A stretch of 64,000 bases of DNA from Zanthoxylum bungeanum (GCA_019454045.1 SKCR01017726.1:62001-126000), one strand, 5' to 3'; shown: positions 44,219-57,082, numbered from the stretch's first letter. Made by a program: numbers and translations. The notes: generated by a model not told the origin, from the letters alone.

Positions 44219-46522
44219 TGTTGGACAATTATGACCCATATCATCACTATTTGTACAGAACATTGTGTTGTTGTACAAATTAACTATGTGACAAAGGAAA
44301 TTGCTCTTTTATCATTTTTAATTGGATTTCCTAGATATATAAATGATAAAAGTCCTTATGATTAGTTCCGAATTAATAAGATATGAGACATTATTAATCC
44401 ACAAAGGTTTAATCATTAAATATCCCTAGTCGTAGTATTATCGAGACTGGACATCGATAATGCGGAATAGGCTAGTATTACACTTGTGCGTGTTATGGAA
44501 GCGTAACGGCATAATTCTCATATATTTGGGTATTAGATACTCATGCAAGTGTAATAAGATGTTCTGTTTACCGATGGTACGAAAACAGTTTCGCACTGGA
44601 TAGACCCCTCAGAATCCCATTGGTAGTATGACTATGTGTCTATGGGAATCCGAATCAGGGTAGGTGTATTTGGTCTTAACCTGAGACTTGCATCGCTAAT
44701 ACTTGCGACAATCAATATACTTTGGTTTTGGTCGTCCGGGGCTTTAACAGGTTCTGTGTACGCCTCTTCTGGGTATACTGAGAATCGTAGTGTATTGGGT
44801 GTGATGTCAAGATGGAAGTATCACTTCAGTCATATGGAGATAATGATCACGCATGGATACATAACTGGTACTCTAAGTGCTATAGCCATCGGGGAAGTAT
44901 GACTAGGTCATGACTTTCCGATCATAAAAGGACTAGTTGCTAGTGATCCGATATATGCTTCGTACGGGGCAGACACAACTCCAGCCCCAGACCTTGCATG
45001 TGACATCCGATACTGGATCGCAATACGTAATACTACGTATACTACGCCTGACAAAGATCATATATTCAGTAGAAGAATATTTCTAGAGAATTGGGTAGGC
45101 ACAGTGCTTTGCTAGAAGCCAACCATGTCTTGTAAATCGGTAAGTACGTGGTACCGGGTACGCACGTGTTCGGATAGTCTGATGACTGTATTTACTGCCA
45201 ACATATCCAGAGATCTCTTGGGTCACATCCCAAAGATTCACCGATGATGTTTGACTCGAACAATATTAATCTGGGATTAATTAAGAGAGAGAATATTAAT
45301 CTGGAATAATTACGGCAAGAATTAATCTGGGATTAATTATCAGAGAAAGAATTAATCTGAGATTAATTGCGTCGAGAATTTATCTGGGATTAAATTCGTC
45401 GAGAGGAGAGAACGCGATTAATTTGGAATTAATCGGTAAAATAAATTTAATAGTTAAATTAGACTTTACTATTTAATTTATTTAATTGAGCTAAATAATA
45501 TGTTAGATATATTAATTGAAATCGGATTTCAACGGGAAATTAAATTGGATTTTAATTTTAGCGAACGAATTAATTTGGAATTAATTCGTGAACGATTTTC
45601 GTAATAGTTTTACTGGTTATTATTATTTAATTAAATCAGATTTAATTAAGTCGCGACGGAAAATTCGTTTAATTGGATTAAACGAACTGGACCCATATTG
45701 TGTTGTGTAAGTAATTTGAATTTTGAATTCAATGTGGTAGGACCCACTCACTTACATCAACAAGTCATTTGTTGATGGAAATTGTTGGGTAATAAATTGG
45801 ATTTTACAAACCCATCTCACCCACCAATAAAATATATTCAATTAATGATTTTTTGGAAATCAATTTTTGTTCTCTCTCTCTGTTTGGACGATTGGCCATT
45901 AATATCTTCTCTTTCATTTTGGCGCTGATGGTGGCCATTAAAACGCATTTGGCCGAATGAAAGGCAACAAATGGCCTCTTATTTCTTATCTAATAAGAAT
46001 GAAGCATTTGACTTCTTTTGTTTTTGAAGAAAGAATCGGCCACTGGCCCTTTTGCTTTTGAAGCAATAAATGGCATCTGATTTATTTTCTTTTGAAGTGC
46101 AAAAATCAAATTGGCCGATTGCTTTTGATTAGATTGGCCGAATGCCCTCTGTTTTTTGAAAATGGAAAAAGGCATTTTGGCTTCTCCTTTTTACTGAATG
46201 GCCGAGAGGCATTTAGCTTCTGTTTTTGGAAAACAAAGGCCAACAGCAAATGGCCGATTGCTACCCCTCTCTCTCTCGGACAAATTTATTTCTCATTACA
46301 ATTTATTCCATTTGTTCTTGCTAGCACATAAGGGAGTCAAAAAGATGGTGATAGAGATACTCACCCATGAGTTTGGAACCACAAGGAGGGCTAGGAAGCT
46401 TCAACATCCATGAAAAGTTTTGAAAGTCAAAGCCGATCAATGTAAGTTTTTCCGCAAACTTCTTGATTTATTCACACACGAATCACGCTTAGAGATCCCG
46501 TGGCATGTCTAGGACACTAACA
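44219..46522 (+). repeat. CopA LTR, full-length (2304 bp)
   Basis: TGTTGGACAATT to ACACTAACA. Its end is followed by an intact PBS. Its length agrees with the reconstructed last copy (1685 plus 623 bp). It contains several 'aattaatctgggattaatt' repeats at 45265-45390. Confidence 0.9.
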
Positions 46523-46523
46523 A

Positions 46524-46535
46524 TGGTATCAGAGC
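46524..46535 (+). other. CopA primer-binding site
   Basis: TGGTATCAGAGC, one base after the LTR end, is complementary to the 3' end of plant initiator tRNA-Met. Confidence 0.92.
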
Positions 46536-48904
46536 GAGATCTAAGCTTGATTTAATTTCTAGGGTTCATGGACTTTAATTTGGGATTTTTGGCTTGGAGC
46601 TTGATTTTGCCTAAATTGATGATTTGATTGAGTTTATATGATGGTGAATTAGATTTATATATCATTGGATTTGTGATAAATTGATTAGATCAAAAATCCC
46701 CAAAATTCATGTTTGGCCGAAAATTACCCTAGGAAGCTCATGGTTAATTTTTTGAAATTTGACATATTGGATGTGTTGATGGCATGATAGAAATATTGAA
46801 TGTTGATTTAAATTGGATTGAAATCAAATTGAATGATTTTTGTATGCCTTTGTCGTGAGTTTGAAGCATGTTAAAGATTGATTTTGCCCCAATTTTGTGT
46901 TGGACATGAATTTGGGAATTAAGCATGATTAATTGAATTAATTAGTGTTTTGGAAGCATTAGATTAATTAATTAATTATGGTAATTACACTTGAATTAAA
47001 TTAATTTGTAATTTGGAATAATGAATTAATTTAATTTATTGTATTTGGGCTTAATGGACTTGGTTGGGCCAAGTTTGATTTAGGATAATTGGTTGGATCC
47101 AATTGGGCCTAAAACCATTTCCATAAAGTCCAAATATGATAATTGAGCCTTTAATAATTTAATTGGGCCTAATGGGCCAAAATTGATTTTATGGCATAGG
47201 GTGATTCCTATTGGACTTAAGCATTATGGGTTAGATCAATTTTAGCCAACAGCCCAAGCCTAAAGAATTAATTAAAAGCCCATTGGACTTTAATTAAATA
47301 GTATTGGATACTAATTGGGCCTTTGAGATCCATTAAGATTGGATTTGAAATCCAAGTCTTTAAGGCACATAAATAAGTGTAATTATTTAATTTGGAATTA
47401 AATATGAATTAATATTGGATACAATTTAAATTCGATTTAAAATTGTAGTTCGATATAATTCAAGAATACTTACTTTGAGTATTTATTCTTAAACGAGTTT
47501 GACTCGAGCAAATCAAATCATTGTATGAATATTGGATGGTCATTAATCAAAGATTAATTAATTGGATTAGATTGATTGATAACATGCTTTGTGTGAATAC
47601 TTGGATGTATGTATGAATAATGTATATCAAATGGATATTAGAAGGGTGGGGGCAATTTTGGAAATTGTTGTAATAAATTTAGAATTTATTAAATTGGACC
47701 TGCGTGTCCAGCCTATTACCTATTTTCTCATTGTATTTCTCTTCTCACCAATTCCCCTCAATGTAAATGAGGTTTCTTTAGAAGTATTATGTAATTGGGT
47801 AGAAGTAAGAATAGTGCTAGCGGGAGAGAGGAAAATGAGAGATTTGTTTTAGGAACAAATTGTATTATATATCCATCCGCATATCATTATTAATTTATTT
47901 CGCGCCTTATTATGCTTTTAGAATGCATGCTCAAGGGTGTATGATAAGACCTAATCAAAGATAATAAATTGGTTGCCAATTTACACGAAAAACCCTCAAC
48001 AAATATTAAGCGCTTTCCTTCCATTGAATGATTCATTCTCAAGATCCAAGATTGGCACTGGTTTGTTGGCCAAAGTCAAGAACTTTGTCCATCGCAGATG
48101 TGTTTGAATCATGAAGGCTTTGTTCCATATCGCATGTCTTGTCCAAGTTGTGATTTGTTGGACAAAGTCAAGATCACTTCTTGTCCATCGACATCGATTA
48201 CGAAGCTTTCCAAGGTCAATGGGTCACGCTTAACTAGAATCATTAAGCTTGTTGTGCCAAAGCCAAGGCTTAGTTGATTTAGAGGAAAAAAGGTTAGGCA
48301 ATATATTGGATATATTGGCATATATCAGATATATGTTTCGGACTTGAATGTCCACCTACTGGATCTAGGAATTGGATGGGATCAAATTGATCTTAGAGAT
48401 CTACCTAGTTAAGTTTCATACAATTTGTTGGCCAAAGTTAATATTGTGTGTTATTTAACGGGATCATAGGCCACTAGGAAACTAGGTTTCCCAAGTACTC
48501 CACAGAGGGTTAGAGGCTCGCCGAAAAATAGTGGGAGGCAAGTATTAAATTTGCAATTTCGTTTAGATACTTGCCAATACGCGCTCATTTCATTTTTCGT
48601 CATTAATTATTAAATATATTAGTTGGACTAATATTTAATTGTTGTTTTAATTTGGACTAATATTTAATTGTTGTTTTAATTAAACAGTTGGACTGTATTC
48701 AAACTACTTCATTTGTAGTTGGTTATATAATTAGATTATAGTAATCAATACATTTGAATGTAACCAATCAATTGTAGTTGATTATATAGTTACACTATAG
48801 TAATCATTACATTTAATTGTACCTGAAATCGTTGGTTGAATAGTTGGACTATAGCAATCAAGATAACTGAAAGATTAGTGTCAAATGACATATCCTAAGT
48901 TGTC
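46536..48904 (+). other. CopA leader and missing gag region
   Basis: About 2.4 kb of AT-rich sequence with no recognisable gag capsid domain. It has repeated 'gggcctaatgggcc' and 'ggccaaagtcaagaactttgtcc' words. The short ORFs are not supported. Confidence 0.5.
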
Positions 48905-48946
48905 TGCCTAAATTGTGGCAAATGGGGTTACTGGAAGTGTGACTGC
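48905..48946 (+). pseudogene. CopA gag zinc knuckle remnant
   Basis: CLNCGKWGYWKCDC fits C-x2-C-x4-H-x4-C with the His replaced by Tyr. In gag this knuckle binds genomic RNA; the change would disrupt zinc binding. It lies just upstream of the protease/integrase region, as expected. Confidence 0.65.
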
Positions 48947-49089
48947 CATATGGACAAGGCAGACATGAAAGAAGTGAAGGCGGGACAAGGTTTCGGTTTT
49001 AATAATTTTTGTTATAAACATGTTCACTACTGGTTTTAAAATTGGATTTTTGATACTAGAAGTGGTACATGAATATATGTATTGATGTA

Positions 49090-50165
49090 CGGGATCTACT
49101 GATAAGCAGGAAACTGGCTTCAGATGAGATCGACCTACAAGTCGGAAACATGACGAGAGTCGTTGTTTTGGCTGTAGAAACCTAAGTTTTGGAACTGCCT
49201 TTTAGGCATGTACTTAAACTAGGAGACTGTTATAATGTATCTAGTTTGACTAGGAGCATTATCTCTATATCTAGTTTAACCCGTTGCGGGTATACCTTTG
49301 TATTCCAGAACACTAAGTGTTTTGTTTATAAAGATGATATTGAGATATACACATTAGATGTGAATAACAGTATTTATATTTTGAATATAAATGAATCTCA
49401 AACATATAATATGACAAACAAATAGCTCAAATTGAGTAAATCAAATGAGACTTATTTGTGGCATTGTCATTTGTGATGCATTAACAAGATTCGTATATCC
49501 ACACTTTCGAAGAGTGGATACTAGGACAGATTTGATTCTAATTCAAATGATGTCTACGAATCTAGTTTATTAGGCAAAATGCCTAAAACACCTTTTACTT
49601 GGTAAAAGTACAATTGCCACCGATCTGTTAGCCCTCGTTCATAGTGACGTGAGTGGGCCCATATCTAGCTAGGCTAGAGGTGGATATGAATGCTTCGTAA
49701 CCTTTACGGATGTGGCATCGCGTTACGGTTATGTGTATTTTATGAAACACAAGTCAGAAACTTTTGATAAATTCAAAGAGTTTCGACACGAAGTAAGAAA
49801 ACAGACCAGTAAAAGTATTAGAACATTGCGGTCAGACCATGATGGACAATACTTAAACAGATGAGTCACTCTGAACTACCAACTTCCTTCTGAGGATACA
49901 CATTAAACAGTGCAGTACTTATTTTGAATAAGGTTCCATAAAAACTGTTAGACATACTTCATATTAGATATGAACAGGAAAGAAATCGGGTCTCATTCCT
50001 GAAGATTTGGGAATGCTGGGTATATGTTTGGATGGTACCAAACTAGAACCCAAATCGGATAAGTGCCTATTTGTAGGTTGTCCTAGGGAAACCAAAGTAT
50101 AGTACTTATACAACTCACAAGAGAACAATGTAATTGTTGCTCTCCATGCGGTTTTCCTAAGAGGA
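49090..50165 (+). pseudogene. CopA protease end, GAG-pre-integrase and integrase remnants
   Basis: The frame 49189-49425 resembles the segment before integrase (LTRSIISISSLTRCGYTFVF, then YLWHCHL with the His and Cys of the zinc region near 49450). The integrase core start is at about 49637-49865: SDVSGPI (first D), TFTDVASRYGYVYFMKHKS and LRSDHDGQYL (second D). A gap follows, then the C-terminal part KSDKCLFVGCPRET at about 50056-50100. The third catalytic residue and much of the core are missing. Stops occur in each segment. The motif set is Ty1/Copia. Confidence 0.78.
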
Positions 50166-50379
50166 ATTCCTATATGCAGTGGTAAGTGGGAGGAAAGTAA
50201 AACTCGATGAAAATCAGAGTAATACAATTCCAGGCACCGACTCCTTTACGGAACACAAACAGTTCATCAGGGATGAAACTGTACCAATAATCTTCGAATA
50301 CACAAGAACTGCGTAGTTCGGAGAGAGTCAAAAAACAACCTGGGAGGTATGAGTTTCTGATCTCACCTCATGTAGATGT

Positions 50380-51060
50380 CAATCATATTGAGGAAGACGA
50401 ACCGACTACGTATGAGGAAGTGATACAAGGTATCGACACCTTTTATGGCAAAGTGTCATTAAGTTCGAAATGGATTCCATGTATACCAACTAAGTTTAGA
50501 CACTGGTTGATGTACCAGAAGACATTGTGTCTATTGGTACTGTATAAGTCTTCAAGGAAGACATACATGGATGGCAACAAACAAATGTACATAGCTAGGC
50601 TTGTACAGAAAGGGTATCGTCAAAGACATAATGTCGACTACGACGAAACTTTTTCTCATGTTGCCATGATTAAATCCATTCGGATAATGTTTGCTATGTT
50701 CATGACCTGATGTCTCATATACTTTGAGCATATGTAGAAGCAATCAGGCCAATCAAAGTGATGGTCACTAGATTGATACAAAGAAAATCCTTGAGTATCT
50801 TGGATGAACCAAGGATGCTTTCTGAGAATATGGGGAAAGGAAAACTTGAGGTAACTAGGTTCACCGCTGCAAGTTTCCAAACCGATAAAAACGACTGTAA
50901 GTCGCAATAAGGGTACTATATAGTTTGAATAACGGAACAGTGAGCTGGAAATCTTCCAAGTAAGATACTGTTGCCGAATAAACAACAAGAGCAGAACATT
51001 GCTGCAGCTGATGCAGCAATAGAAGTATTTTGGATCTAAATAATCCTAATCGGATTAGGA
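50380..51060 (+). pseudogene. CopA reverse transcriptase start and RNase H remnant
   Basis: The frame ending at 50710 contains KWIPCIPTK, MYIARLVQKGYRQRHNVDYD and FSHVAMIKSIRIMFAM, the first third of a Copia RT. The catalytic YVDD region is absent: after 'MFMT-stop' the sequence jumps to later pol. Traces of RNase H (EQNIAAADAAIEVFW, about 50993-51037) appear before the 3' noncoding end. The deletion removes more than half of RT and most of RNase H. Confidence 0.78.
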
Positions 51061-51309
51061 GTAGTTCTGTTAGCAGCTGAGCTAGGCTACATCGCAGACT
51101 AAGGAACCACGGTCTCATCAATGATCCAAGTATGTACTTCGACTAATTTCATCTGATTCGTAAGATCATACATCATGGCGATGTGATGATCGAATAAAGC
51201 GCATCAGATGATAACCTTGTAAATCTGCTGACGAAAGCTGTTTCTCAGCAGAGGTTTTGAGCGACCGGTACATAGTTCAGGTGTAGAACACCTGAGTGAT
51301 TGGCTATAG

Positions 51310-51323
51310 GCCAAGTGGGAGAT
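51310..51323 (+). other. CopA polypurine tract
   Basis: 'gccaagtgggagat' directly before the last LTR. The same tract precedes the LTR at 44219 (with a one-base shorter G run). Confidence 0.7.
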
Positions 51324-53008
51324 TTTTGGACAATTATGACACATATCATCACTATTTGTACAGAACATTGTGTTGTTGTACAAATTAACTATGTGACAAA
51401 GGAAATTGCTCTTTTATCATTTGTAATTGGATTTCCTGGATATATAAATGATAAAAGTCCTTATGATTAGTTCCAGATTAATAAGATATTAGACATTATT
51501 AATCCACAAAGGTTTAATCATTAAATATCCCTAGTCGTAGTATTATCGAGACTGGACATCGATAATGCGGAATAGGCTAGTATTACACTTGTGCGTGTTA
51601 TGGAAGCGTAACGGCATAGTTCTCATATATTTGGGTATTATATACTCATGCAAGTGTAATATGATATTCTGTTTACCGATGGTACGAAAACAGTTTCGCT
51701 CTGGATAGACCCCTCAGAATCCCATTGGTAGTAAGACTATGTGTCTATGGGAATCCGAATCAGGGTAGGTGTATTTGGTCTTAACCTGAGACTTGCATCG
51801 CTAATACTTACGACAATCAATATACTTTGGTTTTGATCGTCCGGGGCTTTAACAGGTTCTGTGTACGCCTCTTCTGGGTATATTGAGAATGTAGTGTATT
51901 GGGTGTGATGTCAAGATGGAAGTATCACTTCAATCATATGGAGATAATGATCACGCATGGATACATAACTGGTACTCTAAGTGCTATAGCCATCGGGGAA
52001 GTATGACTAGGTCATGACTTTCCGATCATAAAAAGACTAGTTGCTAGTGATCCGATATATGTTTCGTACGGGGCAGACACAACTCCAGCCCCAGGCCTTG
52101 CATGTGACATCCGATACTGGATCGCAATACGTAATACTACATATACTACGCCTGACAAAGATCATATATTCAGTAGAAGAATATTTCTAGAGAATTGGGT
52201 AGGCACAGTGCTTTGCTAGAAGCCAACCATGTCTTGTAAATCGGTAAGTACGTGGTACCGGGTACGCACGTGTTCGGATAGTCCGATGACTGTATTTACT
52301 GCCAACATATCCAGAGATCTCTTGGGTCGCATCCCAAAGATTCACCGATGATGTTTGACTCGAACAATATTAATCTGGGATTAATTAAGAGAGAGAATAT
52401 TAATCTGGGATTAATTATGGCAAGAATTAATCTGGGATTAATTATCAGAGAAAGAATTAATCTGAGATTAATTGCGTCGAGAATTTATCTGGGATTAAAT
52501 TCGTCGAGAGGAGAGAACGCGATTAATTTGGAATTAATCGGTAAAATAAATTTAATAGTTAAATTAGACTTTACTATTTAATTTATTTAATTGAGCTAAA
52601 TAATATGTTAGATATATTAATTGAAATCGGATTTCAACGGGAAATTAAGTTGGATTTAATTTTAGCGAACGAATTAATTTGGAATTAATTCGTGAACGAT
52701 TTTCGTAATTGTTTTACTGGTTATTATTATTTAATTAAATCAGATTTAATTAAGTCGCGACGGAAAATTCGTTTAATTGGATTAAACGAACTGGACCCAT
52801 ATTGTGTTGTGTAAGTAATTTGAATTTTGAATCAATGTGGTAGGACCCACTCACTACATCAACTAGTCATTTGTTGATGGAAGTTGTTGGGTAATAAATT
52901 GGATTTACAAACCCATCTCACCCACCAATAAAATATATTCAATTAATGATTTTTTGGAAATCAATTTTTGTTTTCTCTCTCTATTTGGACGCTTGGCCAT
53001 TAATATCT

Positions 53009-53760
53009 TGTTGACGGCTGATTTTGGTCTCAGGGTAATATAGGAATATCACTCCCGAGGAAATCCTCCTACAATAGTGAATTTGTTTGGTTATGGAGAC
53101 CAAAGGCAAATTTAGCAGAAAATAGATAAATACACCAATCAACAAGGAGATTTAACGTGGTTCGGTGGATTTGGATCCGACCTACGTCCACGGACACAAA
53201 CATGATGATACTTTTATTACTTGAACACTCTTTTTGGGTCTCTTTTTGTTTTCTACAAGTCAGAGCCTGATGATCCAGATGTCATTACACATATTCTACC
53301 CTTCTATTTATAATAGTACATAAATCAGATTCCTATTCGTATAAGAATGCCTGGTCGAATCAATGTTCTTCTATTGTAAGGTTTCCTAGTCTAATATTGT
53401 TTTCACTTTTCTTATTCCTTTTTGGATTCTGACTCATTACTTTTCCTTGTGAAAGTAGGATAACTTGTGTATCTTATCGCAAGAAAAAGGGTGTCATCTT
53501 CTTGAGCATGTCTCGCCATATGGTCGGTCTTCATGAGGTCGGTCATGATAGTTCTTTGTACGGAGAATGCTTCTGTCGAACTGATAGTGCCGGTTTATCT
53601 GAACAAAAGTGGTCGGTCACCATCATCAAGTGCTCGGTCTCTTACTGTTTGGCTCTTAGTGGTCGGGTCGGCATTAATGATTTTGACTGAGAAGTGAATT
53701 ACCTTTTTTTACCCCTGTCGTGCTGCTTAAACAACATAGTGCCAAAAAACACCATCAACA
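53009..53760 (-). repeat. T2 3' LTR (752 bp)
   Basis: It differs from 60864-61619 by a few substitutions and single-base indels (for example 'tataggaa' versus 'tatgggaa'). Confidence 0.92.
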
Positions 53761-53815
53761 TCTGTCCCCTAGTTCTCGGTTCCAACGAGTATGCAAGTTG
53801 GTGCCGGGAACTATA
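53761..53815 (-). promoter_or_regulatory. T2 polypurine tract and stem-loop
   Basis: The minus strand 'gaactaggggacaga' precedes the 3' LTR. agttctcgg (53771-53779) pairs with ccgggaact (53803-53811; G-U or mismatch at one step), and the inner ccaac pairs with gttgg, giving a long hairpin shared with T1 (10557-10598). Confidence 0.65.
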
Positions 53816-54531
53816 TAAAGATGGTGTGCCGATTTATTCTGGTGGAGGTCGACCCGGTTCTGAAGTGTTCCGTCGCCCCTTTTCAAGCGCCTTTTCTTGA
53901 GACGAGCAATAGTCACTTCTGTTTTAAATGCCCATCAAATCATCTTTTAGGGTTTTTTTCTAATTTTGACACTTGTCGACCATCCGTCGGATTCCCGCCG
54001 AAAGGGATAGTGAATCGACCGTGTAGAGGCGTTTTGATCCTTAACCCTTCGTTTGATCTGGGAAGGCTTCTTCCGTTGTTGACACTGGGCCTCCATCCAG
54101 GCTTCCTTTCTAGATCTAACGACCATGAGCATCCAACTCACGACTATAAGAGGACGAGGCTTCTACTGTGCAGTCTTTTTGGCCGATTTCTCTTGTGAAT
54201 GTTTCAACCGTGACTCGTTCAACTCAGCATTTTTGGAGTTTCTTCCTGCCGTGAGTTTTTCTCTCTCCACTGTGACCTGCAAATTTTGGGGACGAGCAAA
54301 CCGTGCTGTGCAATTTTCAATTTTTCTGAAAGAACAAGTAAGTCTTCTGATTGACCTCCTCGCCGTTGTGTGTTGTGAGTCTGTTGTTACTTTTGAATGT
54401 TGCTAGGGAAAGATTTATAGCTTGTTGGTTTTTGCTTAGGGCACTTAGAACCCACCTGCCTAGTTGAGACGGCGGCTCTGAGTAGTTTTTTAGTTATAGA
54501 CTGATTCGCCCTTTCTTTTCCATTTCTTCGC

Positions 54532-55275
54532 ATGTCAGGAATGTCTGACAACAAATCTTCCTCTTTAATACCTGCTGGATCCTCGAATCCCCCTGCTGAG
54601 GAGCTTTCCTCGGGTTCGGGGGCACCCAGTGTGGAAGACCTTGATACTACCCCTACCCCTTCCGAAGTTGAGCAAGATACTTATCACCAGAGGGTCCCCC
54701 GGAGGGATCCAGAGCCCGATAATCTTGGTAGCGCGGCTCCGGATATGAATCGGGCTTCTAAGATAACTTAGGATGACCTCGCACTGCTTCGACAACGCTA
54801 CGATATTCCGATAGATATCGCTCTTGAAGTCCCTGGACCAATGGATCGTGCTAGTCAACTTGATGAAGGTTCGGTGGCCCTTCTTCCAGCTTTCTTTGAG
54901 TGCAGACTCTGGTTGCCAATTCAGCCCTACTTTGCCTGGATTCTGGCCGAGATGAAGATCGCCCCCTGTCAACTAAGTCTAAACAGTTGGAGGATTTTGG
55001 CCGGGCTGTACGTAGCTTGGCATCGGGCGGGGCTTGGCGAACCTTCTTTTGAAGAGGCGAAGAGGTTGTATCGGTTGAAGGCCAACCCGAAGACCCACCA
55101 CGGTTAGTACTATCTTTCAGCTTACGACAGCTCGTCAAACGTCGTCCAAAGGCTCCCTGACTCCAATAAGAATTTTAAGGATCTTTGGTTCTGGGCCACT
55201 GAAGATTGGGGACGGACCCTGAGGTCGGATGATGGGGAGATCTTGGTCCCGGATATCTTTAGGGCGGGAGGTTAG
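54532..55275 (+). pseudogene. T2 antisense extra ORF, N-terminal domain (putative gypsy-type transposon/Transposase_28-like)
   Basis: The gene is on the strand opposite to gag. From the ATG at 54532 a Ser/Pro/Glu-rich leader (SSGSGAPSVEDLDTTPTPSE) gives way to a domain with LLPAFFECRLWLPIQPYF, LNSWRILAGLYVAWHRAGLG, FEEAKRLYRLK and FKDLWFWATEDWG. That order is typical of the plant 'putative gypsy type transposon' family found in Tat-type elements and LARDs. The frame is open from 54532 to 55275 apart from two TAG codons, at 54769-54771 and 55105-55107. The function is unknown; it has no catalytic motif that I can see. A donor-like GT follows at about 55271, and T-rich sequence with an acceptor-like 'cattctag' (55353) suggests an intron and a short next exon (about 55354-55450). 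Confidence 0.72.
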
Positions 55276-55635
55276 GATACTAACTTTTAGCTCTTCTTCC
55301 CTTAGTTTTTTTTTTTTTCTGGATTCTTACCCCTTTTCTTTTACTCATTCTAGCCTGTTGGAGAGATGCTCCCAAGGTCTCCCATCAGGTCCGGCAGCGG
55401 GTATTCTGGGCTCGACGGTACGCTGCCCCTTGGAGGGAGTTGGTAAATGATACGGCATTCTTTGAATCAAGACTTATACGGGCCGCCCCTCCCAAGGTCT
55501 CGGGTCGGATAGTAGATGTCTGTTGATCTGTTTAGCCAGTTCCTTCGTTTATTATTATGTTTGATGTCTTCTTTCTTTCTTTTTCTTTTCGTATGCTCAG
55601 ATCCTGAACCTTTCTTTTGTTTTTGCTCTTTGCAG

Positions 55636-56143
55636 GTATGGCGAAGAGACCGAAGTACCTTGATCGGTTGTCTGGTGTTTCGAAGAAAACTAGCTCTGGC
55701 GGAGCTGGTACATCTCGGAAACGGCCTAAAACTTCTGAGGCTGGGAAGGTGGTCGAGGAGATGGGGCATCCGAGCTCTCAAGGTCAGTCTTCGTCTTCCG
55801 GGGTGCTTCCAATGGGTGCTATCCATCCTGATAGCCCTCCGAGGTCTTCCAGGAGGAGGAAACATCGTTTTGGAGCCGTGGATCCTCAACTGCGGCGGGA
55901 ATTGGAGGAGGAGGAGGCACCGAGCAGAGAAACTTCAGTTCGGGAGGAGGATCCTTCCAAAAAAACTGAAGGGTGCTGTGGTTCTCGGGATTAATGACCT
56001 TGGGAAGAACATCAGGGAGGCTACCTCCCATTTGATACCGGCCTTCAATGAGCTGGCCAGGGCTGTACCTCCTGAGAAGGTTCCGAAGTTCGAGGACCTT
56101 TCACCTGAAGATGTGGTCGCCAAGTTGTGCTCCCAGCTGGCTC
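55636..56143 (+). pseudogene. T2 antisense extra ORF, middle basic region
   Basis: Behind an acceptor-like 'ctctttgcag' the frame opens MAKRPKYLDRLSGVSKKTSS, continues Ser/Arg/Lys-rich (RKRPKTSEAGK, PPRSSRRRKHRFG), and has an acidic stretch RRELEEEEAP. A frameshift near 55930 moves the continuation (GINDLGKNIREATSHLIPAF, PPEKVPKFEDLSPEDVVAKL) to another frame. The basic stretch looks like a nuclear-localisation signal. It lies between the N-terminal domain and the coiled coil, as in related plant proteins. Confidence 0.6.
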
Positions 56144-56268
56144 AAGTTATTTCTTTTTCTTCTTTTCTTCATCCGAGGTGTCTTTCGGACTTGGTTTGCA
56201 ACTGACTTCTTTTTCTTTTCGGCATGCAAATTATTTGGTGGCAAAAAATAAGGACCTGTTCATAAGTT

Positions 56269-56957
56269 TTGTCTGAAGGCGGCCAGGCACAGAGGCTCCA
56301 GAGCCGGCTCAGTGAAATGGAGGTCGAGCTGGTCCGGAAAGAGGAGGATATAAAGAATCTGGAGCTGGCTGCTGTTGAGGCCCACACAACAAAAATAAAG
56401 CTCTCAGGGCCGCCGCTTCTTTGGAGAGAAAAAATGCTGATGCCACCAAGAAGGACTTGGAGGCTGCCCGGGCCGACAACATGATCCTTCAGGTGGAAGT
56501 GTGCAGCGTTGAGTCCAAGCTGAGGGCCAGGGATGAAGAGCTGGTACGGGCCCGGGATGAGTTGAAGAGGAAGGAAGTTGAGCTGGAGGCTGAGAGAGCG
56601 ACCGACTTGAGAGTCCGAGATCATCGGGGTCTGAATATCCGTGGATACCCATGCCGACCTGGATATGGGGCCTATCCATGCGGCCATTCGCTTCTGCAAA
56701 GGGGAGATGTCCGAGGCGGAGTTTCAGAATGGCTCCCCCTTTCTTCCGAGGAGGCGATGGATCCTGACCCAATTTCGGTTGCTCCGGTCCCTCATGTTCC
56801 CCAAGAAGTCTGCTCTGAGGTTCCTGCTCCTGCCCCTGAAGTAGGGGTTTCCCAGGTTGACGTGGTTGAAGCTGGCTGCTGTTCCCCTTTCCGAGGCCGA
56901 GCCTACCAACAACGTCTGAACAGCAGAGGAAGAATGTCTCGCCCTTGTTCGGGTTGA
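56269..56957 (+). pseudogene. T2 antisense extra ORF, C-terminal coiled coil
   Basis: It begins after an acceptor-like 'ggcacag'. The heptad-rich run is RLQSRLSEMEVELVRKEEDI and, after a frame change near 56400-56420, LERKNADATKKDLEAARADN, EVCSVESKLRARDEELVRAR and DELKRKEVELEAERA. A Pro/Val-rich tail follows to about 56957. The coiled coil would support oligomer formation. With the N-terminal domain and basic middle it completes the usual plan of this protein family. It is broken in at least one place. Confidence 0.6.
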
Positions 56958-57035
56958 TTGAGAAGGGGTAACCCGGACGGGGCCCTGTGTATACTTAGCT
57001 TTTTTGTAATAATACTTTAAGCTGTGTCTTGATAC

Positions 57036-57039
<4 letters not shown>

Positions 57040-57082
<43 letters not shown>
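57040..57082. repeat. (TA)n microsatellite in T2
   Basis: About 40 bp of TA repeat lie just downstream of the extra ORF. Confidence 0.95.

Noticed and set aside
46524..46535. Possible tRNA gene
   Set aside because: Only the 12-base complement of tRNA-Met is present; it is a primer-binding site. The same holds for the GGCGCC sites at 36062, 60843 and 12683.
55516..56205. 229-codon plus ORF as an independent gene
   Set aside because: Its second half is the frame-shifted continuation of the T2 extra gene and its first half reads through intron-like T-rich sequence.
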